Shown piece after piece: positions 20,772 to 32,360 of a DNA stretch of 64,000 bases. The DNA is from Raphanus sativus (lineage: Eukaryota > Streptophyta > Magnoliopsida > Brassicales > Brassicaceae). Positions within the stretch are counted from its first letter, which is position 1. The number at the start of each line of letters is the position of its first letter. Below the pieces are notes generated by a model. It did not search any database. It worked only from the letters and a program-made list of their open reading frames with translations, and had not been told where the DNA came from. A program made the position numbers and the translations under genes. The stretch covers positions 21,365,043 to 21,429,042 of the forward strand of contig NC_079516.1 of the NCBI RefSeq assembly GCF_000801105.2, read 5' to 3'.

Positions 20772-22814
20772 ATTTTTAAGTTACATGCAGTGTATGGAGA
20801 ATGGTTGTTGAGAGATTTCCGTTGGGATTTTGTGGTTGATGATCTCAAAGGAGCAAGATTGTTTTTATTGAATGAAGATTCAACACATGCTGAACTTGTT
20901 GCAATGGCTCAAGAAGATTATAACCTGGACATGAGATAAGTGACTGTGGAGATTAGCTACTCATTACCAGCAGAAATGATGATGACTCCAGGCAGTCCTC
21001 CCATTCATGTTACAAGTGATAGACAAGTTCGAAACTTGCTCGAGATACTCAAAACGCATAGAGTATGTCTTTGTGTATCAAGCCGCAACAAGGTGGAAAC
21101 GGTTTCAGAGAAAAGAGAAGAAGCTGGTGAATGGGAAGAAGATGTTGGTGATAATGATGAAGCTGGTGAATGGGAAGAAGATGTTGGTGATAATGATGAA
21201 GCTGATGAATGTTTTGAAGATGTTGGTGATAATGAGTCTGTTGAAGATGAAAATCAAGATGGGGAGGAGGAAAATGGGGAGGAGGAAAATGGGGAGGAGG
21301 ATGCTGATAACACTATTGTTGGTGAAACTGATCAGAATGGTGGGGATTACAGTCTTTATGGAAAGGTTCAAGATGAGGACGAGGAAGATGATGATAATAT
21401 TTGCTTTGAAGAATTTGAAAAGACATATGCTAAGACAAATGCTATTGAAGGAGGAAAATTGGATTGTACCAGCATCTATGTCAACCAGAGTTTTGTTAGC
21501 AAGGATGCACTGCTTTCAGAGCTACGGTTGACAGCAGTGAAGGGTAAGTTTTCTTTCAGAATATACAAATCAACAAAAACTCTCCTTGTGGCAACATGTC
21601 GGGTTAGCGGTTGTGGATGGAAGATCAGAGCGAGTGTGAAACATGGGACAAACACGTTTTGGGTAACAAAGTATGTGGAAAAACATTTATGCTCAATTGG
21701 AGACCGAATCGCTCAGCGGAGACACTGTACTCCAAAGTATGTTGGTAGTCTTTTCATTGATCGTGTTGGAATCATTGATGGGATAACTCCACAGCATATC
21801 ACTGATGCAATGAGGAACATGTTTGGCATGACGCTTGATTACACCACTTCATACAGAGCACTGTTATATGCACAAAAATTGGTGAGAGGATCAGCAGAAG
21901 AAGGGTATTCGCGTCTGCCTTCATATCTCGAGCAAATCTCCATTGCAAATCCTGATTCTATCACGGCTATAGAACTTGATTCTATGAAAAGATTTAAGTA
22001 TCTATTTCTCTCTTTTGGAGCTTCTATCAAAGGTTTTAAGTATCAGAGAAGGATCATTGTGGTGGATGGAACTCACCTAAGTGGAAAGTATGGAGGTGTT
22101 ATGTTAGTTGCAGCCGCACAAGATGGAAATTTTCAGATATTCCCATTGGCTTTTGGGATCGTGGATGCTGAAGATGAACCTTCTTGGGAATGGTTTTTCA
22201 CAAAATTGGCTAGTTGTATATCTCATGACAAGCCTCTGGTGATAGTCTCCGACCGGCACGTGGCCATTAAAAGTGCGTGTGAGAAGGTGTTTCCTTGGAC
22301 AACCCGAGGAATATGTTATTATCACCTTCAAGATAACATTGTCAAAAAGTTTAAAGGAAAACATCTCATGTACTTGGTGAAAGGGGCTGCTTATGCGCAC
22401 ACGGTTTACGATTTTGACCGGTACATGGCTGAGATACGGAGTGCAAACCCAGAACTTGCAACGTATTTGGAGAAGGCCAACGTCAGGCTATGGTCAAGGG
22501 TTTATTGTAAGGGGAACATGTTCAACATGAAAACAAGCAACATCGCTGAATCTATTAATTTCGCACTGAAGCGAGCAAGAGGATTTCCCATTCTGTTCCT
22601 GCTGGAGTTCATAAGGCAGAAGTTAGGAAAATGGTATTGCAAAAGGAGACAAGATGCTTTGAGTCTCCCAACTGAACATAGCCGGGGTGTTGAATACTTA
22701 CTTGCTGTTCGATCAGAGATAGCGGATACGATGACGGTCGAACCAATTGATGGATGGCGTTTCTTTGTCAAGATAGCAGCTTTCATGAATCTGCGGCCTC
22801 TGCTGCCCTCGTAA
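20772..22814 (+). pseudogene. MULE transposase, C-terminally truncated and with a nonsense codon
   Basis: The coding exon starts after a TTTGCAG acceptor at 20771 with IFKLHAVYGEWLLRDF. One frame runs to 22814, broken only by TAA at 20937-20939. An acidic region follows with 36-bp internal tandem repeats (GEWEEDVGDNDEA, 21118-21235) and runs of GEEEN. The DDE-type domain shows the three acidic residues in context: VVDGTHL (Asp 22065-22067), IVSDRH (Asp 22251-22253) and SNIAESIN (Glu 22548-22550), with CYYHLQDN between. At about 22772, after DGWRFFVK, homology to transposases stops. The rest is antisense to the DUF1985 gene, so the usual SWIM zinc finger is missing. The role would have been TIR-specific cut-and-insert transposition. 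No ATG-bearing first exon was identified. Confidence 0.88.
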
Positions 22815-23602
22815 GCCAGAATCGGTGGAGACGGACTGTTTGCTCTGGGACTACCAATACTAGCACCCATTCCCGGAATAGCTGTGTATGCCCAGACCTG
22901 AAGAACTTGTATAAACCCATCCACGGTGTAACAACCAGTAATCTCTTTGTTCCACAAAGAGTCCATCAGCACCTTAAACGCGACTCTCCCCCATGGATAA
23001 TTCTCAAACCGTTCTAAATCCATCACTAGCCTTGCCAGAGTAGATCGTGTAGCAGTTGAAAACTTTCTCCCTTCAATGAATCCAGTGAAGATGGAAAGGT
23101 ACACGAGCCGCTTGCGATCTTTCGTGGACCAATCCCCTCATCTCTTCAGTGCTGCTATTATCTGATCAGTAGTTGGCCCAGCTTCCAGATGAACTCCCAT
23201 CATCCCCCAGAAAGAAACCATCTCTTTGGTAACTTCACATTTTGGTGTCTCAAGGTCCTCGATGTACTCGCAGTTTAGACCAGTGAGGTTTTCAAACTCT
23301 AACAGTGAAAACCTCACAGGTTCTGGACCAACGAGAGATCACATCTCGTACTTCTTCTTAATGTCCAGCTTTAAACAGAGCATGTAGTGAACCAGCCTTG
23401 AAGCCCAACCAAATCCCTGCTCCTTGAACTTGATGAAAACTCCCAAACTCGACTCCTTGAGCTCTTCAAATTCATCATCAGTGAGAGCTTCCCTAAGAGC
23501 AGTATGCAACTTCTTGTTATCCGTATGATACGAAATGCTATGCTGGGGTTCTGGCTCTTCCCCTAATGTGTATAACCTACGGGGGAGTTCTGGAATATCC
23601 AT
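22773..23602 (-). pseudogene. DUF1985 (Ulp1-protease-associated) gene relic of the MULE
   Basis: From ATG 23602 (MDIPELPRRLYTLGEE) a DUF1985-type sequence runs leftwards: SSLGVFIKFKEQGFGWASRL, then VGPEPVRFSLLEFENLTGL, FWGMMGVHLEAG and FAFENYPWGR-like FENYPWGRVAFKVLMDSLW. Two TGA stops interrupt it, one right after KKYEM (at about 23338) and one after AALKR (at about 23128). It ends at the junction with the transposase near 22773, so the C48/Ulp1 catalytic domain normally found downstream is missing. An acceptor TTTTGCAG lies just before the ATG, so an upstream exon is likely. In plant MULEs these proteins are proposed SUMO-protease-like accessories with no proven role in transposition. The family call is from memory. 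Confidence 0.75.
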
Positions 23603-23684
23603 CCTTTTTGTCTGCAAAATAATCAAAGACAACAATAGAAGTCAGAACACAAGCTAAATCAATCACGCCTTAATTGTTACTCCA

Positions 23685-24930
23685 GACGACTTAGTACGAC
23701 TTAGTTGACGACTTATATTTAAGTCGTCTGGAAAGTCTTCCAAATGGACGACTTATATTTAAGTCGTCTACTAAGTCGTCCAGTTGGAAGACTTTCAAAA
23801 CGACTTACTTACAAGTCTTCTAGTAGAAAAATTTCAAGCGGACCTGATTAGTCGCATAAGGAGTTGGAGTACTCGTCATTGTGGTTATGGATCTGAAAAA
23901 ATAAACGTGAAACGGTGAGAATGAGTAAATTGATACAGACAACGTTTTATGTTCATCTTTTCCTCGAGATTGATGACTTACCGGCGTTAGGGTTTACAGA
24001 GAAACAGCGCTACGGTTTACAGAGAAGAAGCGGCGGCGCTAGGGTTTAGAAGAAGCGGCGGTGCTAGCTAGTGTTTAGAGGAAGCGACGGTGAGAACGTT
24101 GGTGAGCACGGTGGCGAAGGCGACGGTTTGTTCGGAAATAGTGGAAGCGGGGGCGCTAGGGTTTAGAGGAATCGGCGGCGCTAGGGTTAGAAGATGCTGC
24201 GGCGACAACGGTGAGAATGAAGTGAGATAGATAGCCGACGTTGAGAACGATGGTTTGTTCGGAAATAGTGGGAATTCGAATCGCCTTTGATATCGCCAGT
24301 GAGAGAGAACTGTTAGGGTTTTTGAATTTTGCGAAAAATGAAAAAAAAAATCACCTTATATATTGGGTAAATAATCCGGTTAGCTTTAAAAGTACATTGG
24401 TAAACTTTAAGGTTTAAGGCTGATAATGTACATCACACGACCTAATATTTAGTCGTCTGTGCACAGAAGACTAAATATTAAGTCGTCCCAGACCCTAAAA
24501 TGAACCCCTAAACTAAAATGACTAAATTAACTTACTAACCACGTTATAAAATCAAATTATACTTCAATAGTGTTTACTATACACAGAAATGAACACACTT
24601 AGGTAATTTTAAAAATTTTCAAAAACGGTTTTAATGCTTTCCAAAATCTAACCCTAAGAACACATACAATACTACAACATATGTTGATGAAACATAAACT
24701 TAAGAATATCATGACTCACTACTTTCACTCATCTGGGCTGAAAACAATTGAAGTTTATTATATATTAATTTATATCTTTTAAGACATATGTTAATTACAT
24801 AATTCCAATTTTTCACTTATCAAAATATTTTTTACAAAATTTTTAAATTATGTTTAAGAATAACTGTTCAGACGACTTTAAGTTAAGTCGTCTGGACGAC
24901 TTATTTTCAAGTCGTCTAAACAGACGACTT
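23685..24930. repeat. Right-hand AGACGACTTA palindromes of the MULE
   Basis: Further copies of the same palindrome are at 23685-23825 (four), 24437-24485 and 24868-24930. Between them, 23990-24250 holds GC-rich repeats (GGCGGCGCTAGGGTTTAGA variants) that are probably the 5' untranslated/promoter region of the minus-strand DUF1985 gene. Confidence 0.85.
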
Positions 24931-25200
24931 GCGAGGGGTAGAAACGTAAAAAAAAATCCATTTTTTTGTTTGTTCACAAGGAGATAGTTGTAATTTCAAT
25001 AGCCTTTTAGGTTACTTTTGCTTTTGACCCAAGTTGGGGTATTCTTTTGGGTTTGACTCCAAGTTTTGAGTCACACTTGGCAATTCTCCCTTGTTTAATT
25101 GCTGCTAAAACATATTAAAATTACAAATAGAGTCAAAACATATAAAGAACAAATTTATAGTTATAGACATTCTAATGAAAATTGATCAAAATATCATGGC

Positions 25201-26241
25201 GTTCTGACAACAATCATTAACCCAAAATTTTATAAAAATAAACAAACAATACTTATTATGTTTTATGATTTATAATTATTTTTCTTATTAATTTTTTGGA
25301 AAAATTATTAGTCACTTAAATACCAGTAAAACAATTTTTTTTCACAACATAATTAGCATCATCAAAAAGAACAACTCAGTACCAAACGACAGTGTTGAAA
25401 ATTCAGCTTGATCCAATTAAAGAAGTTCATCAACAAAACCAAAACAAAATACACTTCAAAACTAGAAATCAAAATTATTGCCATATCACTTTTTTGTCAC
25501 TCTAAGGATTAGATAAGAGCCAAGTTCAATACATGAGTTAGAGCTACATTTCCCATCTACAGCTCATAAAAAATAACTGAGGAAACACAAATAAGAACAA
25601 CTTTTTTCTTTTTGTAAACTCAAATAAGAACAACTTCCCGCATCATCTGAGCTATATTTGTATTCTGAACTTGGTGTTTTGGTAATCTAATAAAAAATTA
25701 TTACTAAAAGACGAGAAAAATATATATGCAACATTCAAATAACAAAAAAAAAAACAGAGCATGTTTCCTCTCATATATTATATATCTTACATACTATATA
25801 GTTTATAAAATTCTGCAGTATTTTACATCCACACAACAAAATTAATTATCAGCGCGTAGCACGGAAAGTTATGATAAAACTTGACAATTATTTTGTAAAA
25901 AAAAAAAAAACTTGACAATTATTATTTTAGAAATGCATATATATAAACTGTTTTAATTATGAAGACATACTATCATATCGTAGAAACAATACTATATTCT
26001 TGATGAAGATTTCGAGTATTTGGAGAAGTGAAGCCATCACATACGAAGTTTTGACGAAAGTTCTCAAATCACGGCGGCGGTGGACAATCTGTGTGGCGAC
26101 CACCACCATGTAGACTGCATGACGGAAATATTGGCATTAGCTTCCTTCTCTGTTCTGTTTCATATATGTTTGAAAACTATAATTAGATTATTTCAAAATT
26201 TCGCGTAATTCATTATTGATATTTTTGTTTTAAAAGTCAAA
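25201..26241. other. AT-rich spacer, no gene seen
   Basis: There is no coding signal. A GC-rich motif CAGCGCGTAGCACGG at about 25850 resembles a Helitron hairpin but lacks a CTAG end. Confidence 0.45.
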
Positions 26242-26373
26242 CTACAAAAAATGGATTGATGAGAGTATGGGGAAACAGTAACCGGGTTGAGAAGCAAGAG
26301 TATAGAGCGCGACCGAAAGAACCGCTAGAAGGAAGAACAAAAGTCTCACATTCAGACCATCTTGATTTGCCAT
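26242..26373 (-). CDS. Hypothetical small secreted/membrane peptide, 43 aa as an unspliced ORF
   Basis: The product begins MANQDGLNVRLLFFLLAVLS and continues VALYTLASQPGYCF, a clear signal-peptide or membrane-anchor profile with an ALA/SQP cleavage-like site. A TATA box, GATATAAATA (minus strand, 26430-26421), lies 48 bases upstream of the ATG. A possible donor, CCCG|GTTACTG, at 26283 suggests that the last 13 residues could be intronic, with a second exon from about 26114 (after ATGCAG). That splice is inferred and its reading frame is not convincing. I do not recognise the family. The compact promoter-to-ATG layout makes this a better candidate than a random ORF. Confidence 0.4.
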   Translation of the reverse strand: MANQDGLNVRLLFFLLAVLSVALYTLASQPGYCFPILSSIHFL

Positions 26374-26420
26374 CTGTCTTTCCCTCGTTAGTTTGTTACA
26401 CCTCTTTGATCTGATATGCT

Positions 26421-26430
26421 TATTTATATC
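26421..26430 (-). promoter_or_regulatory. TATA box of the small peptide gene
   Basis: GATATAAATA on the minus strand, at a plausible distance (48 bases) from the ATG at 26373. Confidence 0.45.
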
Positions 26431-27279
26431 CAAACGAAGGCTGTTTAAATTCCACGAGTGTGTACAATCAAACGAAGAAAATTGAAACAAGATTGAATTT
26501 TCTCGGCCATTCAGTTAGTCAACAAAAAACGCTAATGTGACATTGAAGTGTAATGTCAAATTGAAAATTGGTGCTAAATGAAAGAAGGGAGAATTAGAAA
26601 AATGAGACACTTTAAACTTTTGTTTGTCACAATAAGACTTTTCAAACTTTTGATAATTTTGGACATATTTTACCCTTGTTTTATGAGAAAAATAGTAAGT
26701 AGAGTTTTAAAAATATAAAAAAATATTTAAACTGTAGGAAACATAAGTATGACAATATATAAGTTTAATTTTTTTTTAAAAAAAATTCAAATCATATTTT
26801 ATTTTATCTTCTGGCTACAGTTAGAATACTCATTCTGGCTGTCTACTTAGTTTATAATTCAGATTCTAAGTTTAAAACACTGATATATCCAGGCTATATA
26901 CCGTAATATAACATTTCTTCTATACCCTGGCAAAGATAGAATCAGTTAAGTTATAATCAAGAAAGATGTTTTTGGTGTACCTTCAGCTAGAAAACGAGAT
27001 ATAACCACAACTCAGTCACAGAGCTCCGCTACATTACGTGTCATAATCTGTTATACCGTTTACTTTATATGACGCCTGAAGGTAGAATACAGTTCACACC
27101 TATTATACGGTGTTCTGGGTAGGTAGTATGCGTATTCTAGGCAAATCGTGAAAATATGGAAACTTCCATTGCCCGGTTGTCAGGTTCGATACCAAGTAAC
27201 GTGTTTTGCTCTTTTTAGTATTTATTTTCATTAATGGCATAACCGTAAATAAGTCATCATCTTCCTCAACAGTTTTTAG

Positions 27280-30236
27280 TGTCATGTTCCCGATCCTGGA
27301 TATGATCATTTGGATCGACCATGGTGCAAGGAGACGCACCAGTCAGGTCATGTGACCTAAACACAAGGGTATCATGGCCTGGAAGTAAGGTTAAAGGCAT
27401 CAGGAAGCTAAGATATAGCTAAACCAAGAAGGAGACAAGTATAAAGGAGCTGTACAAAGTGTACGGCAGCTGGGCGATGCGGGGAGCAAGCTCGACCAGC
27501 TAAGAGAAGTGTAGTGCAGCTTAGTGTAGCTCACTGAAGAGTGTGTCAGCTCCCTGAGCTGGATGAACTAACTCACTCAGCTGGGTCAGCTGGGGATCAG
27601 CTCAACTCAGCTGGACTGAGTGATCAAGTCTTGGGCAGTTGGGCCAGGTCCGAACAGTGGTCAGACCATGTGGACCACCCGGGTGTGCCGGTGAGCCGTT
27701 GGGCACTTGTGGTTGAACCAGTGGCTTGGGCAACCAGCCTAGGCTTGTGTGTGACATGTCTAGAAGCAGTTAGGCATGTCGTGGACGTCAGGTAACTGCC
27801 ATGGGCGAACATGTGTGATCTGGACCATTGATTAAATCAATGGCCAGAAATGAAACCGAAGGGATGCAATGGTTGGAAAGTAACCACCATTTCTTCTATA
27901 TAAGGAAGGCAAGTCCGTGCCTTTGCAGGCACGTCAGGGCTTCATTCTTCTTCCTGAAATACAAAGAAAAACAGAGAAAAACAGAGAGATGGTCGGATTA
28001 CACAATCCAAGACCAAGAGAGGCTTGAAGGTAGCAAAGAGGCAGTTTTGATGGCAATCAAGAGGGGAGTTGAGAACGACCCTCTGGTGTGTTTTGATTAT
28101 GGTTTGCCACGCCATAGGCTTCCTCTACATCCTTACTACACATCCAAATAGCCAGGGAAGAAGGGAGATGACCGGATTCACTCTCAAAGTCCAAGAGCAG
28201 CCTTAAGGGCAGTGGTGTGTAGAAAGGCAGTTTCATGGGATCTGAAGTGAGAAGTGATGGACGATCCTTGGGTGGTGTTTGATCATGGATGAACACACCC
28301 TAGGATTCCTCTGTGTCTTAGGGACACACGCAATTGGCCAGAAGAGAATGGAGAAGGCCGGACTCCACTCCAAAGGAATGAATATCCTTGAAGGTGGATG
28401 CAGTGCAGAAACTGTTTTCATGGAAGTTCCATGGAAGAGATGATGGGTGCGACCCATGGATGGATCTTATCAATACGGGAGGTATGTGATAAGACCTGAT
28501 TAAGACAAGTGCAAGAGGCACAAGGCCGGACCTGATCAGGGAAGCACAAGATCTAGCAAGATCAAGTATGAGGTAACATGTGTTGATTACTTATGTTTAT
28601 GTTTATGTTTATGTCTGTGTTGTGTCTCTTGGGGTGGGATCAAGGCCAGGCATGGCACGCCCCTTGAGGAATGTATATTGTGATGTGTCTTAGGAATCCA
28701 AGACCCTGGATAAAGGGGTGGATCATAACTGATCTAACTCATCCATGTGGGATGATGGTTAGATGCTGTTCATTGGATAGTGATCAATGATTGATCATGG
28801 TTTGGTGTTGGGTTTGATCATGGTGTGAACCATGAGTCCGACCCACTGATGAGACACATTGGAGTCCTAGTTCCAGAGGAACCAAATGGAGTGTAAGGTC
28901 CAATTCGTTTGGATCCAACAGCAAGCAAATGAGAGGAGTAAGGCTAGTACTTGTTGGTATGGACCACAAGTATTATGCTGGTGTGTTTATACAAGGAAGG
29001 CTGTGTGTTATCTGATCATGGGCAAGGATGGACGACCTGATCCATGGATGATGGATCAAGGTGTCTGATCTGATTGATCAAAGGATGCACCAGTGGTAAG
29101 AGCAACACTAATCAGGTTCAGATGGACATAGTTCCATGGCCGGTTAGGTATGTGTGAAGACTCATCAGTTATGAGTCATGTGGGGTGGTTGGTTGATTGA
29201 CTCAGGAACTGGTGGGCATTATTAATGATATGCTCTGTTGTTTATACATGGAGATACTGAGCCACAGATGGGCCGGTTCAGAGAAATCTCTGCATGGCCT
29301 TGGTTGGGCAGGTAAGTGGAGATCTGATAGTTCCTGAAGGAATTGTTAGGATCCGACTTCAAATATCTCTTAATGGATATTTATCATGAATTATCATGGT
29401 GAAAGATTAGTTTTATCTCATTGATTTAGAGGTGGTCAGTTATGGCCATATGGGCTGTTCATGGGCGAGATCAGTATGATCGATGCCAGTTCTGAGAAAT
29501 CTGACTTGACCATTCTCTTAGTTATGAATTATCATGAATTATCATGAATTTTAATTAGTTTTTGGAGCATGTTTGCTTGAGGTTGATTTTGCAGCCGAAG
29601 ACTTCCCAAAGGTACTTGGTTTGTGGGATGGTTGGTTTGAATGACTAAGTACCTAAGGGGAGAGTTTATACAGGTATAATGGGGAGTTGGACGAGTGTAT
29701 GGGGAGCTAGGCAAAGCTACCTCGCAGCTCGATCAGCTGGAAAAAAGTTGGGAACCTCAAGTGAAGTGGTTCAGTTCAGCTAGCTGGATGAGCTAGCTAG
29801 ACAGCTAAGGCAGCTGAGACAAAGAGCTATCAAGCTCCGTGGATGTGGCAAAGGTATGATCTAGCAATATTGCATAGATCTAGATAGAATGGTTAGGGGA
29901 ATGGAACTTCGGTTATTGTATTACTTGGATTAGGTTCAGGATCAACCTTGGAGCTGGTAGTAGTTGTGTATACTGACCATGGCTAAATTATTCGACCTGA
30001 CAAGTGTTAGATTAGTTTTAGACCAATGGTTAATTAGAAAATATTCCGCTGTGCATAAGTTGAAGGGATCTAAGCTAGTGAATGACTAAGGTAGTCTTAA
30101 GCTAAGGTCTAAGATAGACTTCGCCCTTAGGCGAAAGTACAGATAAAGATCGAAAAATTGAGTGGTGCGGTCAGGGTGTGGACCGAGCGACGTGAGGCAT
30201 CGACCGCGGCCTAGCCGGCCGGGTTCGGGTCCTACA
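27280..30236 (+). mobile_element. Solo LTR, 2957 bp, TSD TTTAG
   Basis: It starts TGTCATGTTCCCGATCC and ends GGGTTCGGGTCCTACA. Perfect 5-bp duplications TTTAG are at 27275-27279 and 30237-30241. A TATA box (TCTATATAAGG, about 27895-27905) precedes the transcribed part. AGCT-rich stretches occur at 27455-27640 and 29700-29850. The style is that of a Ty3/gypsy LTR, with a chromovirus-like terminus by my recollection. There is no coding region. Confidence 0.9.
27985..28520 (+). repeat. Diverged tandem triplication (about 175 bp units) within the solo LTR
   Basis: Three successive units (from about 27985, 28163 and 28341) share the order GG(T/C)CGGA-TCCA-CTTGAAGG-GCAGTTTTCATGG-GATCATGG, with clear drift between units. 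Confidence 0.6.
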
Positions 30237-30361
30237 TTTAGGGTTACAGAGACATTTTTACAGAGCCGCCATGTTTTTTTTGATTGATTTAGTCCATTAT
30301 TTTGCGTTTTTCTTGCTGGGTATGGTTTTAATTTGTAGATTTAGCATGTATCTTCCAATTT

Positions 30362-32222
30362 TGATATCTCATGTTTTTATAGATTTTTAGATTCATATTT
30401 TAGATTATTATGATCATTTTAGGTTGCATTTAGATATATTTATTGCATTTGCATACTCATTTGCATATCATAGGAGTTGGAGTGCACAATTGGAAGTTTT
30501 GGGTCAATTCGCAAGGTCATTTCTGCAATTTACAAAGTATGAGGTCAGAAACGAAGTTATGAAAAGGGCAGGGACTGGTTTTCCAAATATGAAGAAACCC
30601 ACCATTGGAGAGGTCGATTGTTCTTCTCGCCGCGACTTGATTCCGACGATCCCGGTGGCCACCACGACGGGAGAGATGATCACGGTTGAGACAGAGTACG
30701 GCAATGGTGGAGTTGTGGTTCAACGGAGGCGCCATGAGCAGCGATGACGGCGTGAATCGTGGAGGAGACTCGATGGCTTAGCAGAACCACGACGACGGCT
30801 TGAAGCTTGGTCCGGTGACGGCGAGAACGAAGAAGAACAAGACGGATACGCTGGTGGTGAAGCAAGGACTCGCCGGAGAAGCTTGATTTGGAGCTTTCGT
30901 GCTATGGGTTTGCTCACGGATCGAGCCTGTGACGGAGAAGCTTAACGTGGCCGTGGATTCCGGTGGAGAGATGTCGGTTTGAAGCTCGACGAAGAGGATG
31001 AAACGCGAGGAATAGAAGCTTGAACCAGCCTCTAATGGTGGAACACAAATCGATCTAAGCCAAGGCTGAAGCTTGAGACGAGGAAGACAAGCCACTAGGA
31101 ATCGAGCATGAGCCACAGCGACTTGATGAAACGGGAACCAGACGCCGCTGTGGAGCTGGAGCGGCCACGGAGAGCGGAGGCTACAACACCGCTCGGGTTC
31201 ACGAGAGAAAGAGTAGAAGATGACTGGAGCGGGGTCTTGAAACGGGATGCACAGGTCGCTGTGGAGAAGACATAGTGATTAGTGAAGTGTTGACCCGGTT
31301 TAGTCCGGTTTGACTTTGGTTTAATTCAATTAAACCAGTTCGATTTATGCACTCCTATAAATAGATTTAGACCCAAAAACCCTAATGTATCTCATTTTCT
31401 CTCTAGACTTTGCCTTATTTTGTAAAAGCTTGAATCTTTTTATCATTCTAAGGAATTTCTTCATCTTATATCTTGTTTCTCTTAATCATTAACATGATTA
31501 GCCTTGAATCTCATATGGATTTGAGGTTTATCATGGAGATTAGGGAGTAGACACATTTTGGATTCATGGGTTAGGGTGATTAAGGGTGATTAGTGAAGAT
31601 CTAGAGTGTTTAGTGTTAGATCTACTTATTTCTTTGCTTGTTGAGGGTTCTTAATGCTATTTTAGTCTTGATCATACTAAAATAGATCCCTAGACATTTC
31701 CTGCCCGAAAGGTGTATGATGAAATGTCTGAACCAACTCTTCAATGCTTTTAGTCTACTTTGCCAAAGAGATTTGTTGTTAAAGAGGCTAAGATTGCTAT
31801 TAGACTTGTTCTCCATGTTTGCTTTAGTAACATTCAACCTAAGAGATTAGATGCTTGAGTTGCTTTAGCAAAAGAACATTCATCTAGAGATAGAGCTTGT
31901 TTAGTGTTGTGTCTAGGCATAAGGAAAGTGTTTGATTGATAGCTTGCCACTCTAGTTTGGATCTTAGTCACCCAAAATCAAGTCCCTAGTCCCATGAGTC
32001 CACCTTAGCATTTGATTGAGTTCTTGCACTAGTTTCTAGATTGGATTTGAGATCACCTAGTTCATATTAGTAGGTTCTTAGCTTGTTACCATCATCATCT
32101 TCTTATTTGCTTAGATTAGGAGAGTTTGTGTATTCTTAGTGCTATAGATCTCTAGTTCTCTGTGGTTCGACAATCTTTTATACTATCATTTGACTTGGGA
32201 GCCTTGAAAACTTCCAATATCA
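30362..32222 (+). repeat. 5' LTR (1861 bp)
   Basis: Runs TGATATCTCATG ... CAATATCA. A TATA box, TATAAATA, is at 31356-31363. Confidence 0.94.
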
Positions 32223-32225
32223 AAT

Positions 32226-32243
32226 TGGCGCCGTTGCCGGGGA
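32226..32243 (+). promoter_or_regulatory. Primer-binding site (tRNA-Asp)
   Basis: TGGCGCCGTTGCCGGGGA starts 3 bases after the 5' LTR. It is the exact complement of the plant tRNA-Asp(GUC) 3' end, a priming choice known in Athila/Tat elements. Confidence 0.85.
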
Positions 32244-32360
32244 ACTACTAGATTTATCATTAAGATTTCAATCTTTCTTGAGACTAAGCTTTATTTTCTT
32301 GCTTTGTTTTGCTTTTGTACAGTTACTAACCTTTTCTTCTAGCTTTTGTTATTTGTAGAG

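Larger units (their letters stand above)
19336..25090 (+). mobile_element. Mutator-like element (MULE), 5755 bp, TSD TTGTTTAAT
   Basis: Perfect 9-bp target duplications TTGTTTAAT flank the element (19327-19335 and 25091-25099). Imperfect terminal inverted repeats of about 45 bp share GTGACTCAAAACTTG and start GGGA at both ends. It contains a Mutator-type transposase relic (+), a DUF1985 gene relic (-), a large hairpin and many AGACGACTTA palindromes. MULEs that carry DUF1985/Ulp1-type genes are known in plants as Kaonashi (KI) or VANDAL-related classes; I infer membership by content. Both genes are broken, so the copy is not autonomous now. Confidence 0.93.
19032..25200 (+). repeat. Direct repeat, copy 2, interrupted by the MULE
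   Basis: Two blocks, 19032-19335 and about 25091-25200, together match copy 1. The MULE and one TTGTTTAAT duplicate separate them. Confidence 0.8.

Noticed and set aside
21105..21371. Minus-strand ORF rich in Ile and Phe
   Set aside because: Mirror image of the acidic tandem repeats of the transposase.
20940..22814. Transposase start at 20940
   Set aside because: The codon is GTG, immediately after an in-frame TAA; the same frame continues upstream with transposase-like sequence, so this is a nonsense mutation and not a gene start.
25846..25870. Helitron-like hairpin CAGCGCGTAGCACGG
   Set aside because: No CTRR terminus follows within 20 bases; at best a decayed end.
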